A DNA stretch of 64,000 bases. It comes from CAG-582 sp964636965. Lineage in GTDB: Bacteria; Bacillota_I; Bacilli_A; RF39; UBA660. The position numbers were made by a program, and so were the translations under genes. Under the pieces are notes generated by a model. That model was not told the origin of the DNA. It searched no databases and saw only the letters and a program-made list of their open reading frames with translations. Positions within the stretch are counted from its first letter, which is position 1; the number at the start of each line of letters is the position of its first letter. Where the stretch lies: the NCBI GenBank assembly GCA_964636965.1, contig CAZWST010000001.1:17676-81675 (forward strand). The letters are read 5' to 3'. Below, piece by piece: positions 16,906 to 24,803 of the stretch.

Positions 16906-17430
16906 ATGAAAAATATTATTAATGCATTTATATTATTTGTTATTATTGGTTTATTGTTAATGATATTAATACTTTCAAAGAAAAGTGATAAAGATATTGA
17001 GTATCATCAAAATCCAACTAATCCAATATATGATGTTTCTTCTTTTAATCAAATTAAACCAACAGATATAGAAAATTTTAAAAAGAATAAATTATATGTT
17101 ATTTTTATTGGAAGAGAAAATTGTGTATATTCTAGAAGCATGTTAGCAATTTATAAATTGGCTCAGGAAGAATATGATTATGTAACGCAGTATATTAATA
17201 TCTTAGATATTTATGATTATGCTAATTCTTCAATAATAGATAAATCCGAATATGATTATCTAAATAATTTAGATAGAGTTAAGTCTGAAGAAAACTTTAT
17301 GAAAAGTTTTAGTTATACTCCACTTACTTTATTTGTTAAGAATAAAAAAATAGTTAAAACTTATCTTGGAGAAGCAGACTATGAAACATTTAGTGGTATT
17401 TTAGAAGATTTAGGTTTAAAGAAAAAATAA
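16906..17430 (+). CDS. Membrane-anchored thioredoxin-fold protein with CxxS motif, 174 aa
   Basis: One N-terminal transmembrane helix (about 4-23) anchors a domain that continues with FKKNKLYVIFIGRENCVYSRSM (strand, then active-site loop at about 66-76) and ends with FSYTPLTLFVKNKKIVKTYLG, a strand after a cis-Pro-like TP. The loop is C-V-Y-S, a CxxS instead of CxxC, as in bacteriocin transport accessory (PedC-like) proteins. A single Cys cannot form the usual dithiol. It closes the ABC/FtsX/two-component operon, so a role in the envelope stress or peptide response is likely but inferred. Confidence 0.6.
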   Translation: MKNIINAFILFVIIGLLLMILILSKKSDKDIEYHQNPTNPIYDVSSFNQIKPTDIENFKKNKLYVIFIGRENCVYSRSMLAIYKLAQEEYDYVTQYINILDIYDYANSSIIDKSEYDYLNNLDRVKSEENFMKSFSYTPLTLFVKNKKIVKTYLGEADYETFSGILEDLGLKKK

Positions 17431-17454
17431 GTTCATATGATATGAACTTATTTT
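17424..17454. terminator. Bidirectional terminator
   Basis: A perfect 14-bp inverted repeat (17424-17437 with 17441-17454) with a 3-base loop, A/T-flanked on both sides. Both the upstream plus-strand stop and the ldh stop lie within it. Confidence 0.9.
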
Positions 17455-18356
17455 AATCCGTTAATAGCTGTTTTTATTACATTTATGGAGTTTTTTAATT
17501 TTTCTGTTTCTTCATCGGATAGAGGAATAAATATTTTTTTCTTTACACCAGTGGCACCTATTATGGCTGGAGTTGAAATACATAAATCGTTTTTTTCATC
17601 GTAAGCAGAAACTGATAGAATAATATTTTTATCTTCAATAATAGCATTAGTAATTCTTACTAAAGAGGCTCCAATTCCATAGTAAGTTGCACCTTTTCTT
17701 TTTATTATTTCATAAGCTGAATTTCTTACATCTTTTTCTATTTTTTCCATTTCTTCTTGAGTTAAGAATTCACGTATATTTGTTAATCCAATTGTAGCAT
17801 TACTCCAAGGAACAAATTCAGAATCTCCATGTTCACCAATTACATAAGCTTCAATATTCTTTGGACAGATACCTACTTTTTCACTAATCATGTATCTAAG
17901 TCTTGCTGTATCTAAAGTAGTTCCTGATCCAATTACTTTTTCTTTTGGTAGACCCGAATATTTTAAAGTTAGGTAAGTCATTACATCTAATGGATTAGTT
18001 GCTACAACAAAGATGCCATTAAAATTGGAAGCCATAACTTTTGTAACTATATCTTTAAAAATAGAACTATTTTTATTAATTAAATCCATTCTAGTTTCTC
18101 CCTGGGCTTGATTTGCACCAGCTGCAATTACAACTATTCTTGCATCCTTACAATCTTCATAGTCTCCAACTGTTATATTAATTTTAGAAGGGCAGTAGGG
18201 AAGACAGTGACTCAAATCATCAGCTTCACCAATTATTCTTTCTTTATTAATATCAATTAAGACTAGTTCATCAACATAGGTATTTTGATTAACTAATGCA
18301 TAGGCATATGACATACCAACATTGCCACAACCAATTATTACAACTTTATTTTTCAT
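17448..18356 (-). CDS. ldh: L-lactate dehydrogenase
   Basis: A 302-residue NAD-dependent enzyme, slightly shorter than the usual 310-320. It has the nucleotide-binding start VVIIGCGNVGMSYAYAL, the coenzyme-loop Gln and Arg in ANQAQGETRMDL, the ATNPLDV segment, the substrate Arg in TTLDTARLRYM, and the catalytic His in GEHGDSEFVPWS. The Gln before GETR, rather than Arg, indicates lactate and not malate specificity. It reduces pyruvate to L-lactate and regenerates NAD+ in fermentation. It stands alone, with a TGTTATAGT promoter 16 nt from its ATG and a shared terminator. Confidence 0.92.
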   Translation of the reverse strand: MKNKVVIIGCGNVGMSYAYALVNQNTYVDELVLIDINKERIIGEADDLSHCLPYCPSKINITVGDYEDCKDARIVVIAAGANQAQGETRMDLINKNSSIFKDIVTKVMASNFNGIFVVATNPLDVMTYLTLKYSGLPKEKVIGSGTTLDTARLRYMISEKVGICPKNIEAYVIGEHGDSEFVPWSNATIGLTNIREFLTQEEMEKIEKDVRNSAYEIIKRKGATYYGIGASLVRITNAIIEDKNIILSVSAYDEKNDLCISTPAIIGATGVKKKIFIPLSDEETEKLKNSINVIKTAINGLK

Positions 18357-18372
18357 ATTATCACCTATTTTT

Positions 18373-18381
18373 ACTATAACA
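18373..18381 (-). promoter_or_regulatory. Extended -10 promoter TGTTATAGT of ldh
   Basis: On the minus strand TG-T-TATAGT ends exactly 16 nt before the ldh ATG, with AGGTGAT between. Confidence 0.6.
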
Positions 18382-18479
18382 TAATATGTTAAGAAGTTAA
18401 TAATTTATAAGCATTATCTTTACACTTTACTTGTATTTTTCCTTAAATGAATTTACAATATAAGTAAGAGGTGAAAATA

Positions 18480-19010
18480 ATGGCAAGAAAGAAAAATGAA
18501 GAAGTTAAAGACGTTAAAGAAGTAAAACAAGAAAGTACTTATGTACCAAAGAAGACTAATAAAGGATTAGTAGCTGGTTTAATAGTTGTTGCTGTATTTT
18601 TTATACTTGTCTCAATAGTTATTCCTATTGCGTTTATGGCTTTTGTTATATTTTATTCAGTTAAGAGTACTGAATTTACGCAAGTAAATGAAAATACGAT
18701 TGAAGTAACTAATGCAGGTATTCAAGTAAGCGTTGAAGATAGTAAGTATGACGAAAAAGAAAACTGCTATGTTTTATCAACTAAGGTATTATTAACTGAT
18801 AAAAATAAGTATAATAAAAATATTAACTTTACTGATACAATTAATGTAACTTATTCATTTATTGATGGTGATGGCTATACTGTTGGAAGTGAAACTTTAT
18901 TTATTGGTTCTTTAGATAAATATGATAAATGGAAACAAACTGTAAGCTTCTGTGGGGATTATGCATCAAGTGTTAAAAGCTATGAAGTTGAAAGTGTAGA
19001 TTCATATTAA
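18480..19010 (+). CDS. Single-pass membrane protein with extracytoplasmic domain, 176 aa
   Basis: ATG at 18480 (MARKKNEEVK) follows GAGGTG; the in-frame ATG nine bases earlier would sit inside the site. A charged cytoplasmic tail of about 30 residues precedes one transmembrane helix (about 32-58), and then an outer domain with many beta strands (about 65-176), rich in Thr, Tyr and Asp, reminiscent of DUF5067-like immunoglobulin-type lipoprotein domains. The family is not certain. The nuclease gene starts one base after its stop with no clear binding site of its own, so the two are coupled and may act together at the cell surface. Confidence 0.55.
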   Translation: MARKKNEEVKDVKEVKQESTYVPKKTNKGLVAGLIVVAVFFILVSIVIPIAFMAFVIFYSVKSTEFTQVNENTIEVTNAGIQVSVEDSKYDEKENCYVLSTKVLLTDKNKYNKNINFTDTINVTYSFIDGDGYTVGSETLFIGSLDKYDKWKQTVSFCGDYASSVKSYEVESVDSY

Positions 19011-19011
19011 G

Positions 19012-19725
19012 ATGTCAAAAAAAAGCAGTAGCTTAGCACTTATTGCCGTGTGTGCAATATGTGCTTTTTTATATAATAATTATTTTTTAGAAAAAAAAGT
19101 AGAAGAACCAAATATACAATATTCAGAAGATATCTCGAATGTTTTACCTTATGATGGAACAAGTAAATATGTTGTTATTAATAATAATGAACCCGCCTTT
19201 TTAGAAGAAGATTTAGTTACAAGATCTTATGAATTTTATAGTGACCTTGATTCTTTAGGAAGAGCGGGAGTTGCTATGGCTTCTATTGGAATTGATTTAA
19301 TGCCTAAAGAAGAAAGAGGAGAGATTGGTTCAGTTAAACCTAGTGGATGGCATACAGTAAAGTATGATTTTATAAATGGTAATTATCTTTATAATAGATG
19401 TCATTTAATTGGTTATCAATTAACCGGAGAAAATGCAAATGTTAAGAATTTAATAACTTGTACAAGAAACGCCAATACTGGTGTGATGCTAGAATATGAA
19501 AATATGGTTTCTAAATATATAAAAGAAACAGGTAACCATGTTTTGTATCGTGTAACCCCTGTATATCAAGGGAAAAACTTACTTGCTAGTGGTATAAATA
19601 TGGAAGGTAAGTCTATTGAAGATAATGGGGAAGGTATAAAGTTTAATATTTATATTTATAATGTTCAAGATGGAGTTAAAATAAACTATGAGAATGGGGA
19701 TAGTGAAATAGATGAAGCAAGATAG
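19012..19725 (+). CDS. Membrane-anchored DNA/RNA non-specific endonuclease (EndA/NucA-like), 237 aa
   Basis: A hydrophobic N-terminal anchor (about 7-25) leads to a beta-beta-alpha-metal nuclease domain. SLGRAGVAMASIG and WHTVKYDF precede the active site YNRCHLIGYQLTGEN (about 130-144), which corresponds to the DRGH motif in the N-R-C-H form common in Gram-positive EndA-like enzymes; His is the general base. NLITCTRNANT and the metal-binding Asn region follow. Such enzymes cut extracellular DNA and RNA for nutrition, uptake or defence. It overlaps the next gene by 14 nt. Confidence 0.8.
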   Translation: MSKKSSSLALIAVCAICAFLYNNYFLEKKVEEPNIQYSEDISNVLPYDGTSKYVVINNNEPAFLEEDLVTRSYEFYSDLDSLGRAGVAMASIGIDLMPKEERGEIGSVKPSGWHTVKYDFINGNYLYNRCHLIGYQLTGENANVKNLITCTRNANTGVMLEYENMVSKYIKETGNHVLYRVTPVYQGKNLLASGINMEGKSIEDNGEGIKFNIYIYNVQDGVKINYENGDSEIDEAR

Positions 19726-20179
19726 AGTATTAGAAATTGCGAAAAAGAATTCAGAAGTAATGTTTGAATACTTAGAACAGTTTATGATGGATAAAGACAC
19801 AATTAGTGGTATAATGGATTTTGAATCGAGTAATAATAGATTAGTAGTAGGTATTTCGATTAATCAAGATGGAAGAGAAATTTTTAGAAGAGATTATGAT
19901 ATGGGGTTTTCTTCTATCTATGCCGATTTTTTAACTCAAGAATTGGTGAGTAAGATACTCGATGCATTTTTAAGAAGTGAAAGTGTTGGAATTGGCGAGT
20001 ATGCTTGTATAAAAGATCATCCAACTAATTCTCGTGATGGTATATATGTATTTAATAATCATAATTCAAAAGTAAATGTCAACTTTAGAGTTAAAGGAGA
20101 TAATTTTTATGAAATTATGAATAATTACAATAAGGCCTTAGATGAATATAGACAAGAGTCTAAACAAGTTAAAAGATAG
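19712..20179 (+). CDS. Hypothetical cytoplasmic protein, 155 aa
   Basis: It starts inside the 3' end of the nuclease gene (14-nt overlap, GGGG-containing sequence just upstream) and ends in a strong terminator. A helical N-terminus (about 1-35) is followed by about five predicted beta strands with alternating polar and hydrophobic residues (NNRLVVGISINQDGREIF) and a charged C-terminal helix. No signal peptide or known motif. The overlap suggests that it could modulate the nuclease, for example as an immunity or chaperone partner, but nothing in the sequence shows this. Confidence 0.5.
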   Translation: MKQDRVLEIAKKNSEVMFEYLEQFMMDKDTISGIMDFESSNNRLVVGISINQDGREIFRRDYDMGFSSIYADFLTQELVSKILDAFLRSESVGIGEYACIKDHPTNSRDGIYVFNNHNSKVNVNFRVKGDNFYEIMNNYNKALDEYRQESKQVKR

Positions 20180-20195
20180 TAATTCTATCTTTTTT
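20171..20195 (+). terminator. Rho-independent terminator
   Basis: A 9-bp AAAAGATAG/CTATCTTTT stem (20171-20179 with 20185-20193). The stop codon is in the 5' arm. Confidence 0.85.
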
Positions 20196-20242
20196 ATTTT
20201 GCATAAGTTTAGATATTTTGAATAGTATTAAATAGGTGATGA

Positions 20243-21586
20243 ATGATGAAAAAGATAATTCCTATTTTAGGTATTACGGCAATAGGTTTATTACTTATAA
20301 TAATCGTGATAACTGTTAAAAAATGGGAAAAAAGAAACTATGGCAAATTAACTGGTACAGTTATATCAAAACAAGATGATGTAATGGTATTTAAAGATAC
20401 TAGTGATTTTATTTATAAGTTTAAAAGTAAAGATAATTTAAAAAGTGGAGATGAAGCTGTACTTGAGTATACAGGTGTATTAAATAAAAATGCGAGTAAT
20501 TTAGATGTTAATATAGTAAGCACGGAAAAGTTAGTTAATAAAAACCTAGAAGATCTTAGCAATTGGAATGATAATGGGATATTCTCTCAATTTTATAAAC
20601 AAGCGTATAATACACTTTCAACACTTAGTTTAGATGAAAAAATTGGAGAACTTCTATTAGTTAGATATCCTGATAAGAATGTTCTTAACAATAACGTTGG
20701 TGGTTATGTTTTCTATGAAAAGGATTTTAAAGATAAAAATTATGCCGAAGTAATTAATATGATTGATTCATTAAATAAAGATAGTAAAACACCAAAGTTG
20801 TTTGCTGTAGATGAAGAAGGTGGAAGAGTTAATAGAGTTAGTACTAATACTAATTTAAGAGATACCCCTTTTAAAAGTCCTAAAGAGATATATGATAATG
20901 GTGGATTAGATGCAATAATGGCTGATGTAAAAGATAAAGATAAATTATTATCTAGCTTACATATTAATGTTAATTTAGCTCCTGTAGTTGATATGTCTAC
21001 TAATACAGATTCATATATATATGATCGTACGATTGGTTATGGAGTTGATGTAACTTCCAAGTATGCTAATGCCGTAATATATGCATCAAAAGGAAGTGAT
21101 GTTTCTTATGTACTAAAACACTTCCCAGGATATGGAGATAATAAAGATACTCATACATCTGAATCTACTGATACTACTTCATATTATGAAATAATTAATA
21201 ATAATATAGTACCATTTAAAGCAGGAATTGAAGCAGGTGCAGAAGCAGTATTAGTTAGTCATAATATATTTTCAAGTATAGAATCAGAACCAGCAAGTTT
21301 ATCAGGTCCAGTGCATAATTTACTTAGATCAAATCTTAAGTTTACTGGTGTTATAATTACTGATGATTTAGATATGGGTGCTCTAAAAGGTTTTAGTAAT
21401 AGATATGTTGATGCTCTTTTAGCAGGTAATGATATTTTAATTGTTACTGATTATGATAATGCATTTAAGCAAATTAAAAATGGAATAGAAAATGGTGTAA
21501 TAACAGAAGATTATATAAATAAATTAGTCCTACGTGATTTATCTTGGAAGTACTATAAATTATTAAGTTTCGTTAATAATAAATAA
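20243..21586 (+). CDS. Glycoside hydrolase family 3, beta-N-acetylhexosaminidase (NagZ-like), 447 aa
   Basis: Two ATGs in tandem (20243, 20246) follow AGGTGAT; either could serve. One N-terminal transmembrane helix (about 5-25), then a small beta domain (about 35-95) that resembles an OB or SH3 fold, then the GH3 barrel from about 120. FAVDEEGGRVNRVS, KHFPGYGDNKDTHTSE (the NagZ signature with the catalytic Asp-His dyad) and VIITDDLDMGAL (nucleophile Asp region) are intact. It probably removes GlcNAc from peptidoglycan fragments outside the membrane. The extra N-terminal beta domain is unusual for NagZ. The gene is monocistronic. Confidence 0.8.
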   Translation: MMKKIIPILGITAIGLLLIIIVITVKKWEKRNYGKLTGTVISKQDDVMVFKDTSDFIYKFKSKDNLKSGDEAVLEYTGVLNKNASNLDVNIVSTEKLVNKNLEDLSNWNDNGIFSQFYKQAYNTLSTLSLDEKIGELLLVRYPDKNVLNNNVGGYVFYEKDFKDKNYAEVINMIDSLNKDSKTPKLFAVDEEGGRVNRVSTNTNLRDTPFKSPKEIYDNGGLDAIMADVKDKDKLLSSLHINVNLAPVVDMSTNTDSYIYDRTIGYGVDVTSKYANAVIYASKGSDVSYVLKHFPGYGDNKDTHTSESTDTTSYYEIINNNIVPFKAGIEAGAEAVLVSHNIFSSIESEPASLSGPVHNLLRSNLKFTGVIITDDLDMGALKGFSNRYVDALLAGNDILIVTDYDNAFKQIKNGIENGVITEDYINKLVLRDLSWKYYKLLSFVNNK

Positions 21587-21634
21587 TTTACAATCATAAG
21601 CTTAAACCTTATAATATTTATAAAGGTGATGCTT

Positions 21635-22516
21635 ATGATTCTTTTTGCTAGTGGAAGAAGTGATATGTCATTTTATCTTTCTTGGTTTATGAATAGATAT
21701 AAAGAAGGATTTTTAGATGTTAGAAATCCTTTTAATAAACACTTAGTAAGTAGAATATATTTTGAAGATGTTGACGCGATTTTATTTTGTACTAAAAATC
21801 CAATACCTTTTGTTGATAAGATTAAACTTATTAACAAACCAAGTATTTTTCATGTGACTCTAACTCCTTATAAAAGTGAAATTGAGCCCAATGTTCCTGA
21901 TAAGAATGATGTAATTGATGCAATAAAGAAAATATCTAATCTAATTGGTCCTGAAAACGTCTATCTTAGATATGATCCAATATTTATAAGTAATACTTAT
22001 ACTTTAGAATATCATAAGAAAGCTTTTAAAAAGATGACTGAATTACTTGATGGCTGTATTAAACATATAATTGTTTCTTTTATAGATGATTATAAAAATG
22101 TAAGAAAGAATATGTCTGTTTTAAATTATAAAGCTTTTACTCAGGAAGATTATAAAGAGATAGGTACTTCTTTTTCTAAATATGCTCAACTTCATGGTAT
22201 GACAGTTCAAACTTGTTTTGAAGATGAAAACTTATTAGAATATGGTTTTATCAAGGGAGACTGTATGGGAGAAGAGCTTGCTTATAATTTAACGGGTAAA
22301 CATTTTAAAAGGTGGCATGCAAGAAAAGAAAAAAAGTGTGAATGCGTTGAACTAGTGGATATAGGTGTTTATAATACCTGTAAGCATTTCTGTAAATATT
22401 GTTATGCTAATTTTGATGAAAAACAAGTTTTAGATAATATTAAGAATCATAACCCTAACTCATCTTTGCTCATTGGAGAACTTTTAGATGATGATGTTAT
22501 TAAGAGGAGAAAGTAA
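21635..22516 (+). CDS. DUF1848 family protein, 293 aa
   Basis: The ATG at 21635 follows AAGGTGAT; an in-frame GTG at 21626 lies within that site. Landmarks of DUF1848 are present: an N-terminal SGRSDMSFYLSWFMNR, a central VDAILFCTKNPIPF and FHVTLTPYKSEIEPNVPDK, RYDPIFIS, and a C-terminal Cys-rich end KHFCKYCYANFDE with earlier CECVELVDIG. The Cys pattern (CxxxCKYCYA) resembles that of radical-SAM-like proteins, and the family is thought to be related to the spore photoproduct lyase and radical-SAM fold, with no firm function. It is followed after one base by an ASCH gene. Confidence 0.7.
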   Translation: MILFASGRSDMSFYLSWFMNRYKEGFLDVRNPFNKHLVSRIYFEDVDAILFCTKNPIPFVDKIKLINKPSIFHVTLTPYKSEIEPNVPDKNDVIDAIKKISNLIGPENVYLRYDPIFISNTYTLEYHKKAFKKMTELLDGCIKHIIVSFIDDYKNVRKNMSVLNYKAFTQEDYKEIGTSFSKYAQLHGMTVQTCFEDENLLEYGFIKGDCMGEELAYNLTGKHFKRWHARKEKKCECVELVDIGVYNTCKHFCKYCYANFDEKQVLDNIKNHNPNSSLLIGELLDDDVIKRRK

Positions 22517-22517
22517 G

Positions 22518-22976
22518 ATGTATGAAGAAATAATTAATGGAATAAAAAAACAAGTATCTACTCAGGAACTTGAACTTATTAAAAAAAGCTCTTTACATTT
22601 AGGCGTTTTTAGTGAACCATGTCTAACATACATGCTAGATGGCAGAAAAACTATTGAATCTAGGTTTAGTAAGAAAAAGTCCTTACCTTGGAATGGAATC
22701 AACTCTTCTGATATTGTCTTTGTAAAAAAGTCTGGTGGGGATGTTGTTGCTTATTTTAAGATTAAGAGAATAGAATTTTTTGATTTAACTAATTATAGTA
22801 TTCTTAAAATAAAAGAAGAATATTCAAATAAATTATGTGTTGATGATAGTTTTTGGGAGTTAAAAAAAGACAGCAAATATGCCACCTTAATATTTATTAG
22901 TGAACTTGTTAAAATAAAACCATTTAAAGTTATGAAAAAGGGTATGAACACATGGCTAAAAATAAAGAAAGATTAG
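22518..22976 (+). CDS. ASCH domain protein (ASCH copy 1), 152 aa
   Basis: The ATG at 22518 (MYEEIINGIK) follows GAGGAGA; earlier in-frame ATGs at 22488-22494 lie within the DUF1848 gene. After a helical N-terminus of about 30 residues, the ASCH/PUA-like fold begins: SEPCLTYMLDGRKTIESRFSK (about 40-60, the K-x-x-E-x-R signature), SDIVFVKKSGGDVVAYFKIKRIEF, and a C-terminal LKVMKKGMNTWLKI strand. ASCH domains bind RNA or modified nucleosides, and some members are amidohydrolases or ribonucleases. It forms a two-gene unit with DUF1848. The stop lies in a bidirectional terminator. Confidence 0.65.
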   Translation: MYEEIINGIKKQVSTQELELIKKSSLHLGVFSEPCLTYMLDGRKTIESRFSKKKSLPWNGINSSDIVFVKKSGGDVVAYFKIKRIEFFDLTNYSILKIKEEYSNKLCVDDSFWELKKDSKYATLIFISELVKIKPFKVMKKGMNTWLKIKKD

Positions 22977-22994
22977 TAGTTAATCTTTCTTTTT
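22964..22994. terminator. Bidirectional terminator
   Basis: A perfect 12-bp stem (22964-22975 with 22981-22992) with a GTAGT loop. The stop codons of both converging genes lie within or at the edge of the stem, only 3 nt apart. Confidence 0.9.
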
Positions 22995-23555
22995 TAATAT
23001 ATAAGTTAGTAAAACTCCAATAGTTCTTTCTTCGTTTATTTCACCATTTATACACATATTAATTATTTCATCATAAGTTTTCCAAACATACCCGTCAACA
23101 AATTCATTTTCTTCTAAGTTTGCTCCTGTTTTAGAAACTTCATAATCATCTATTTCATAATAGAAAAGATCCCATATAACCCCAGCACCATCATGTGATG
23201 TTTTAATTAATTTTTGATTTTTTACAATTAAACCAATTTCCTCTGATACTTCTTTTCTTACGGCTTCATCAACGTGAATTTGAACATCTCCTTTTTTTAA
23301 AGATTCTTTATATAAATCTAGAGAATCAAAAACTTTTCCTCCTGGAAGGCGGTAGTCCCATTTATCAAGTTCATATCTAAATTCTTTTGATAAAAGTATT
23401 TTTTTATTATCCTCTTTATTAATTATTAAAGCTCTCACTCCTGGAGGTCGTCTTACCATCTTTCTTTTTATTTTAGTTTTTTGATCATTAATAATGTGTT
23501 CTTCTTCGGTTTCTAAAAATTCGAAGAAGCCATTATTGAATACAGATTTTTCCAT
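22980..23555 (-). CDS. Nudix hydrolase (ADP-ribose pyrophosphatase-like), 191 aa
   Basis: The Nudix box is present but stretched: LPGGKVFDSLDL, then an insertion, then EAVRKEVSEEIGLI, which gives the metal-binding RKEVSEE core. The insertion between GG and the RE-helix (about 20 residues) is longer than the usual spacing. The N-terminal part (MVRRPPGVRALIINKEDNKKILLSKEFRY) resembles ADP-ribose pyrophosphatases. Reaction inferred: hydrolysis of a nucleoside diphosphate linked to another moiety. A TGTTATAAT promoter lies exactly 16 nt from the ATG, with AGGTGAT between. Monocistronic. Confidence 0.75.
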   Translation of the reverse strand: MEKSVFNNGFFEFLETEEEHIINDQKTKIKRKMVRRPPGVRALIINKEDNKKILLSKEFRYELDKWDYRLPGGKVFDSLDLYKESLKKGDVQIHVDEAVRKEVSEEIGLIVKNQKLIKTSHDGAGVIWDLFYYEIDDYEVSKTGANLEENEFVDGYVWKTYDEIINMCINGEINEERTIGVLLTYILKKKD

Positions 23556-23571
23556 ATTATCACCTAATTTA

Positions 23572-23580
23572 ATTATAACA
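23572..23580 (-). promoter_or_regulatory. Extended -10 promoter TGTTATAAT
   Basis: On the minus strand TG-T-TATAAT ends 16 nt before the Nudix ATG at 23555. Confidence 0.65.
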
Positions 23581-23587
23581 TTGATTT

Positions 23588-24316
23588 TTATTTTCTTGAA
23601 AGTATTTTTCCAATATCAGAAAACTCTGTTATGGAAGATGTAGCTAGATTAATTAATCTTGCTTCATTCATAGTTATATTATTTATTGAATATTCATAGT
23701 CAAGAAAGATGGTATTTATACCTAATTTAGAAGGACCTTCAATATCTGATTTGGAGTCTCCAATCATGACTACTTCATTTGGTTTTGCATTAAGTTCGTT
23801 TAGAATGACATTAAATCCTACTTTTGTAAATTTTAAATAGAATCTATCTGCTGAATATATTTTTTTAAAATATTCATGAATGTTATGATAATCTAATTTT
23901 TTTATTGCTTGTTTATAATACCAGTTAGTATAACAGTATAAAATATATTCATTGTATAAACTTTTAAGAGTAGGTATTACATCACTCATGATAAATGTTT
24001 CTTTCGGTTCTAGTTCAAACATTTTATCTTTTAAGTCTTTTCCATTTAAATTATAAATTCCTAAATCATCTATATAAGTTTTTAAAAACATTTCGTATGA
24101 TTGTTCACTTAATGAGCCAGTTATAACGGCTTCTAGTTCTGTCATTTCCATAGATTTAAAAAGAAGGCTTAAGTATTCATGCTTGTATGGTAGACCAATT
24201 GCTTCACATGATTTTCTTAAGAAGGATTCAACATTAATCCATCTTGTTAAGGTACCATCTATATCCATAAATATATGTTTTATATTATTTGAATTCATTC
24301 TATCAAGTATAATCAT
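23588..24316 (-). CDS. HAD-superfamily hydrolase, subfamily IA-like, 242 aa
   Basis: HAD motif I is FMDIDGTLTRW (about 16-26), motif II CYTNWY (about 120), the conserved Lys is in KFTKVGFN (about 157) and motif III MIGDSKSDIEGPSKLGINTIF (about 190-205). A helical cap lies between motif I and motif II, as in phosphoglycolate-phosphatase-type enzymes. It hydrolyses a small phosphate ester; the substrate cannot be read. The start may be 24316 or the ATG at 24298 (MNSNNIKHIF); only a weak AAAGCGGA precedes the first. It stands alone between the Nudix and ASCH genes. Confidence 0.75.
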   Translation of the reverse strand: MIILDRMNSNNIKHIFMDIDGTLTRWINVESFLRKSCEAIGLPYKHEYLSLLFKSMEMTELEAVITGSLSEQSYEMFLKTYIDDLGIYNLNGKDLKDKMFELEPKETFIMSDVIPTLKSLYNEYILYCYTNWYYKQAIKKLDYHNIHEYFKKIYSADRFYLKFTKVGFNVILNELNAKPNEVVMIGDSKSDIEGPSKLGINTIFLDYEYSINNITMNEARLINLATSSITEFSDIGKILSRK

Positions 24317-24363
24317 ATTAATCCGCTTTCTTTAGTTTTATATTGTAGCAAATATTTTCTTAA

Positions 24364-24391
24364 TTGTATATAGATATAAATATGTTAAAAT
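24364..24391 (+). promoter_or_regulatory. Promoter TTGTAT-N16-TAAAAT with TG extension
   Basis: -35 TTGTAT (24364-24369), a 16-nt spacer and TG-T-TAAAAT (24383-24391), ahead of the ASCH/HhH-GPD/ASCH operon whose first ATG is at 24411. Confidence 0.6.
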
Positions 24392-24410
24392 ATATTTATG
24401 AGGTGATGCT

Positions 24411-24803
24411 ATGAAAGTTATTACAATTAAACAACCTTTTGCATCTTTAATTGCTGCAGGTATTAAATGTTATGAATTTAGAACGTGGAAAACTAAATAT
24501 AGAGGCGAGATACTTATACATGCAGGTAAAGGAATAAATAAAAAAGCTATGGAAAAATATAAAGACTATAATCTAGATTATCCAAGCGGTGCGATAATAG
24601 CAAAAGCTAATTTAACTGATTGTATATTTATAGATAATAATGCAAGAGCTATGTTAAAAAAAGAAAATGATGTGGTTTATTCAAGTGTTATAAATGATAA
24701 AGAATGGGTCGGGTATGGATTTAAACTAGAAGATGTTAAAAGAATAGATGAAATACCAATTAATGGAAAGTTAAGTTTGTGGGATTATGATTACAAAGAA
24801 TAA
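24411..24803 (+). CDS. ASCH domain protein (ASCH copy 2), 130 aa
   Basis: ATG follows GAGGTGAT. The whole protein is an ASCH domain: MKVITIKQPFASLIAAGIKCYEFRTWKT (signature K-x-Y-E-x-R at about 19-24), YRGEILIHAGKG, a central SGAIIAKANLTDCIF and the closing NGKLSLWDY. It is clearly the paralogue of the ASCH protein encoded at 50015-50422, sharing the start MKVIT, the WKTKYRG run and the end NGKL-LW. Known ASCH proteins bind RNA or act on modified nucleosides such as N4-acetylcytidine. It overlaps the following HhH-GPD-like gene by 17 nt. Confidence 0.75.
   Translation: MKVITIKQPFASLIAAGIKCYEFRTWKTKYRGEILIHAGKGINKKAMEKYKDYNLDYPSGAIIAKANLTDCIFIDNNARAMLKKENDVVYSSVINDKEWVGYGFKLEDVKRIDEIPINGKLSLWDYDYKE

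Noticed and set aside
18431..18464. Sigma-70 promoter TTGTAT/TATAAG before the membrane protein at 18480
   Set aside because: The spacing is 22 nt and there is no TG extension, so I could not support it.
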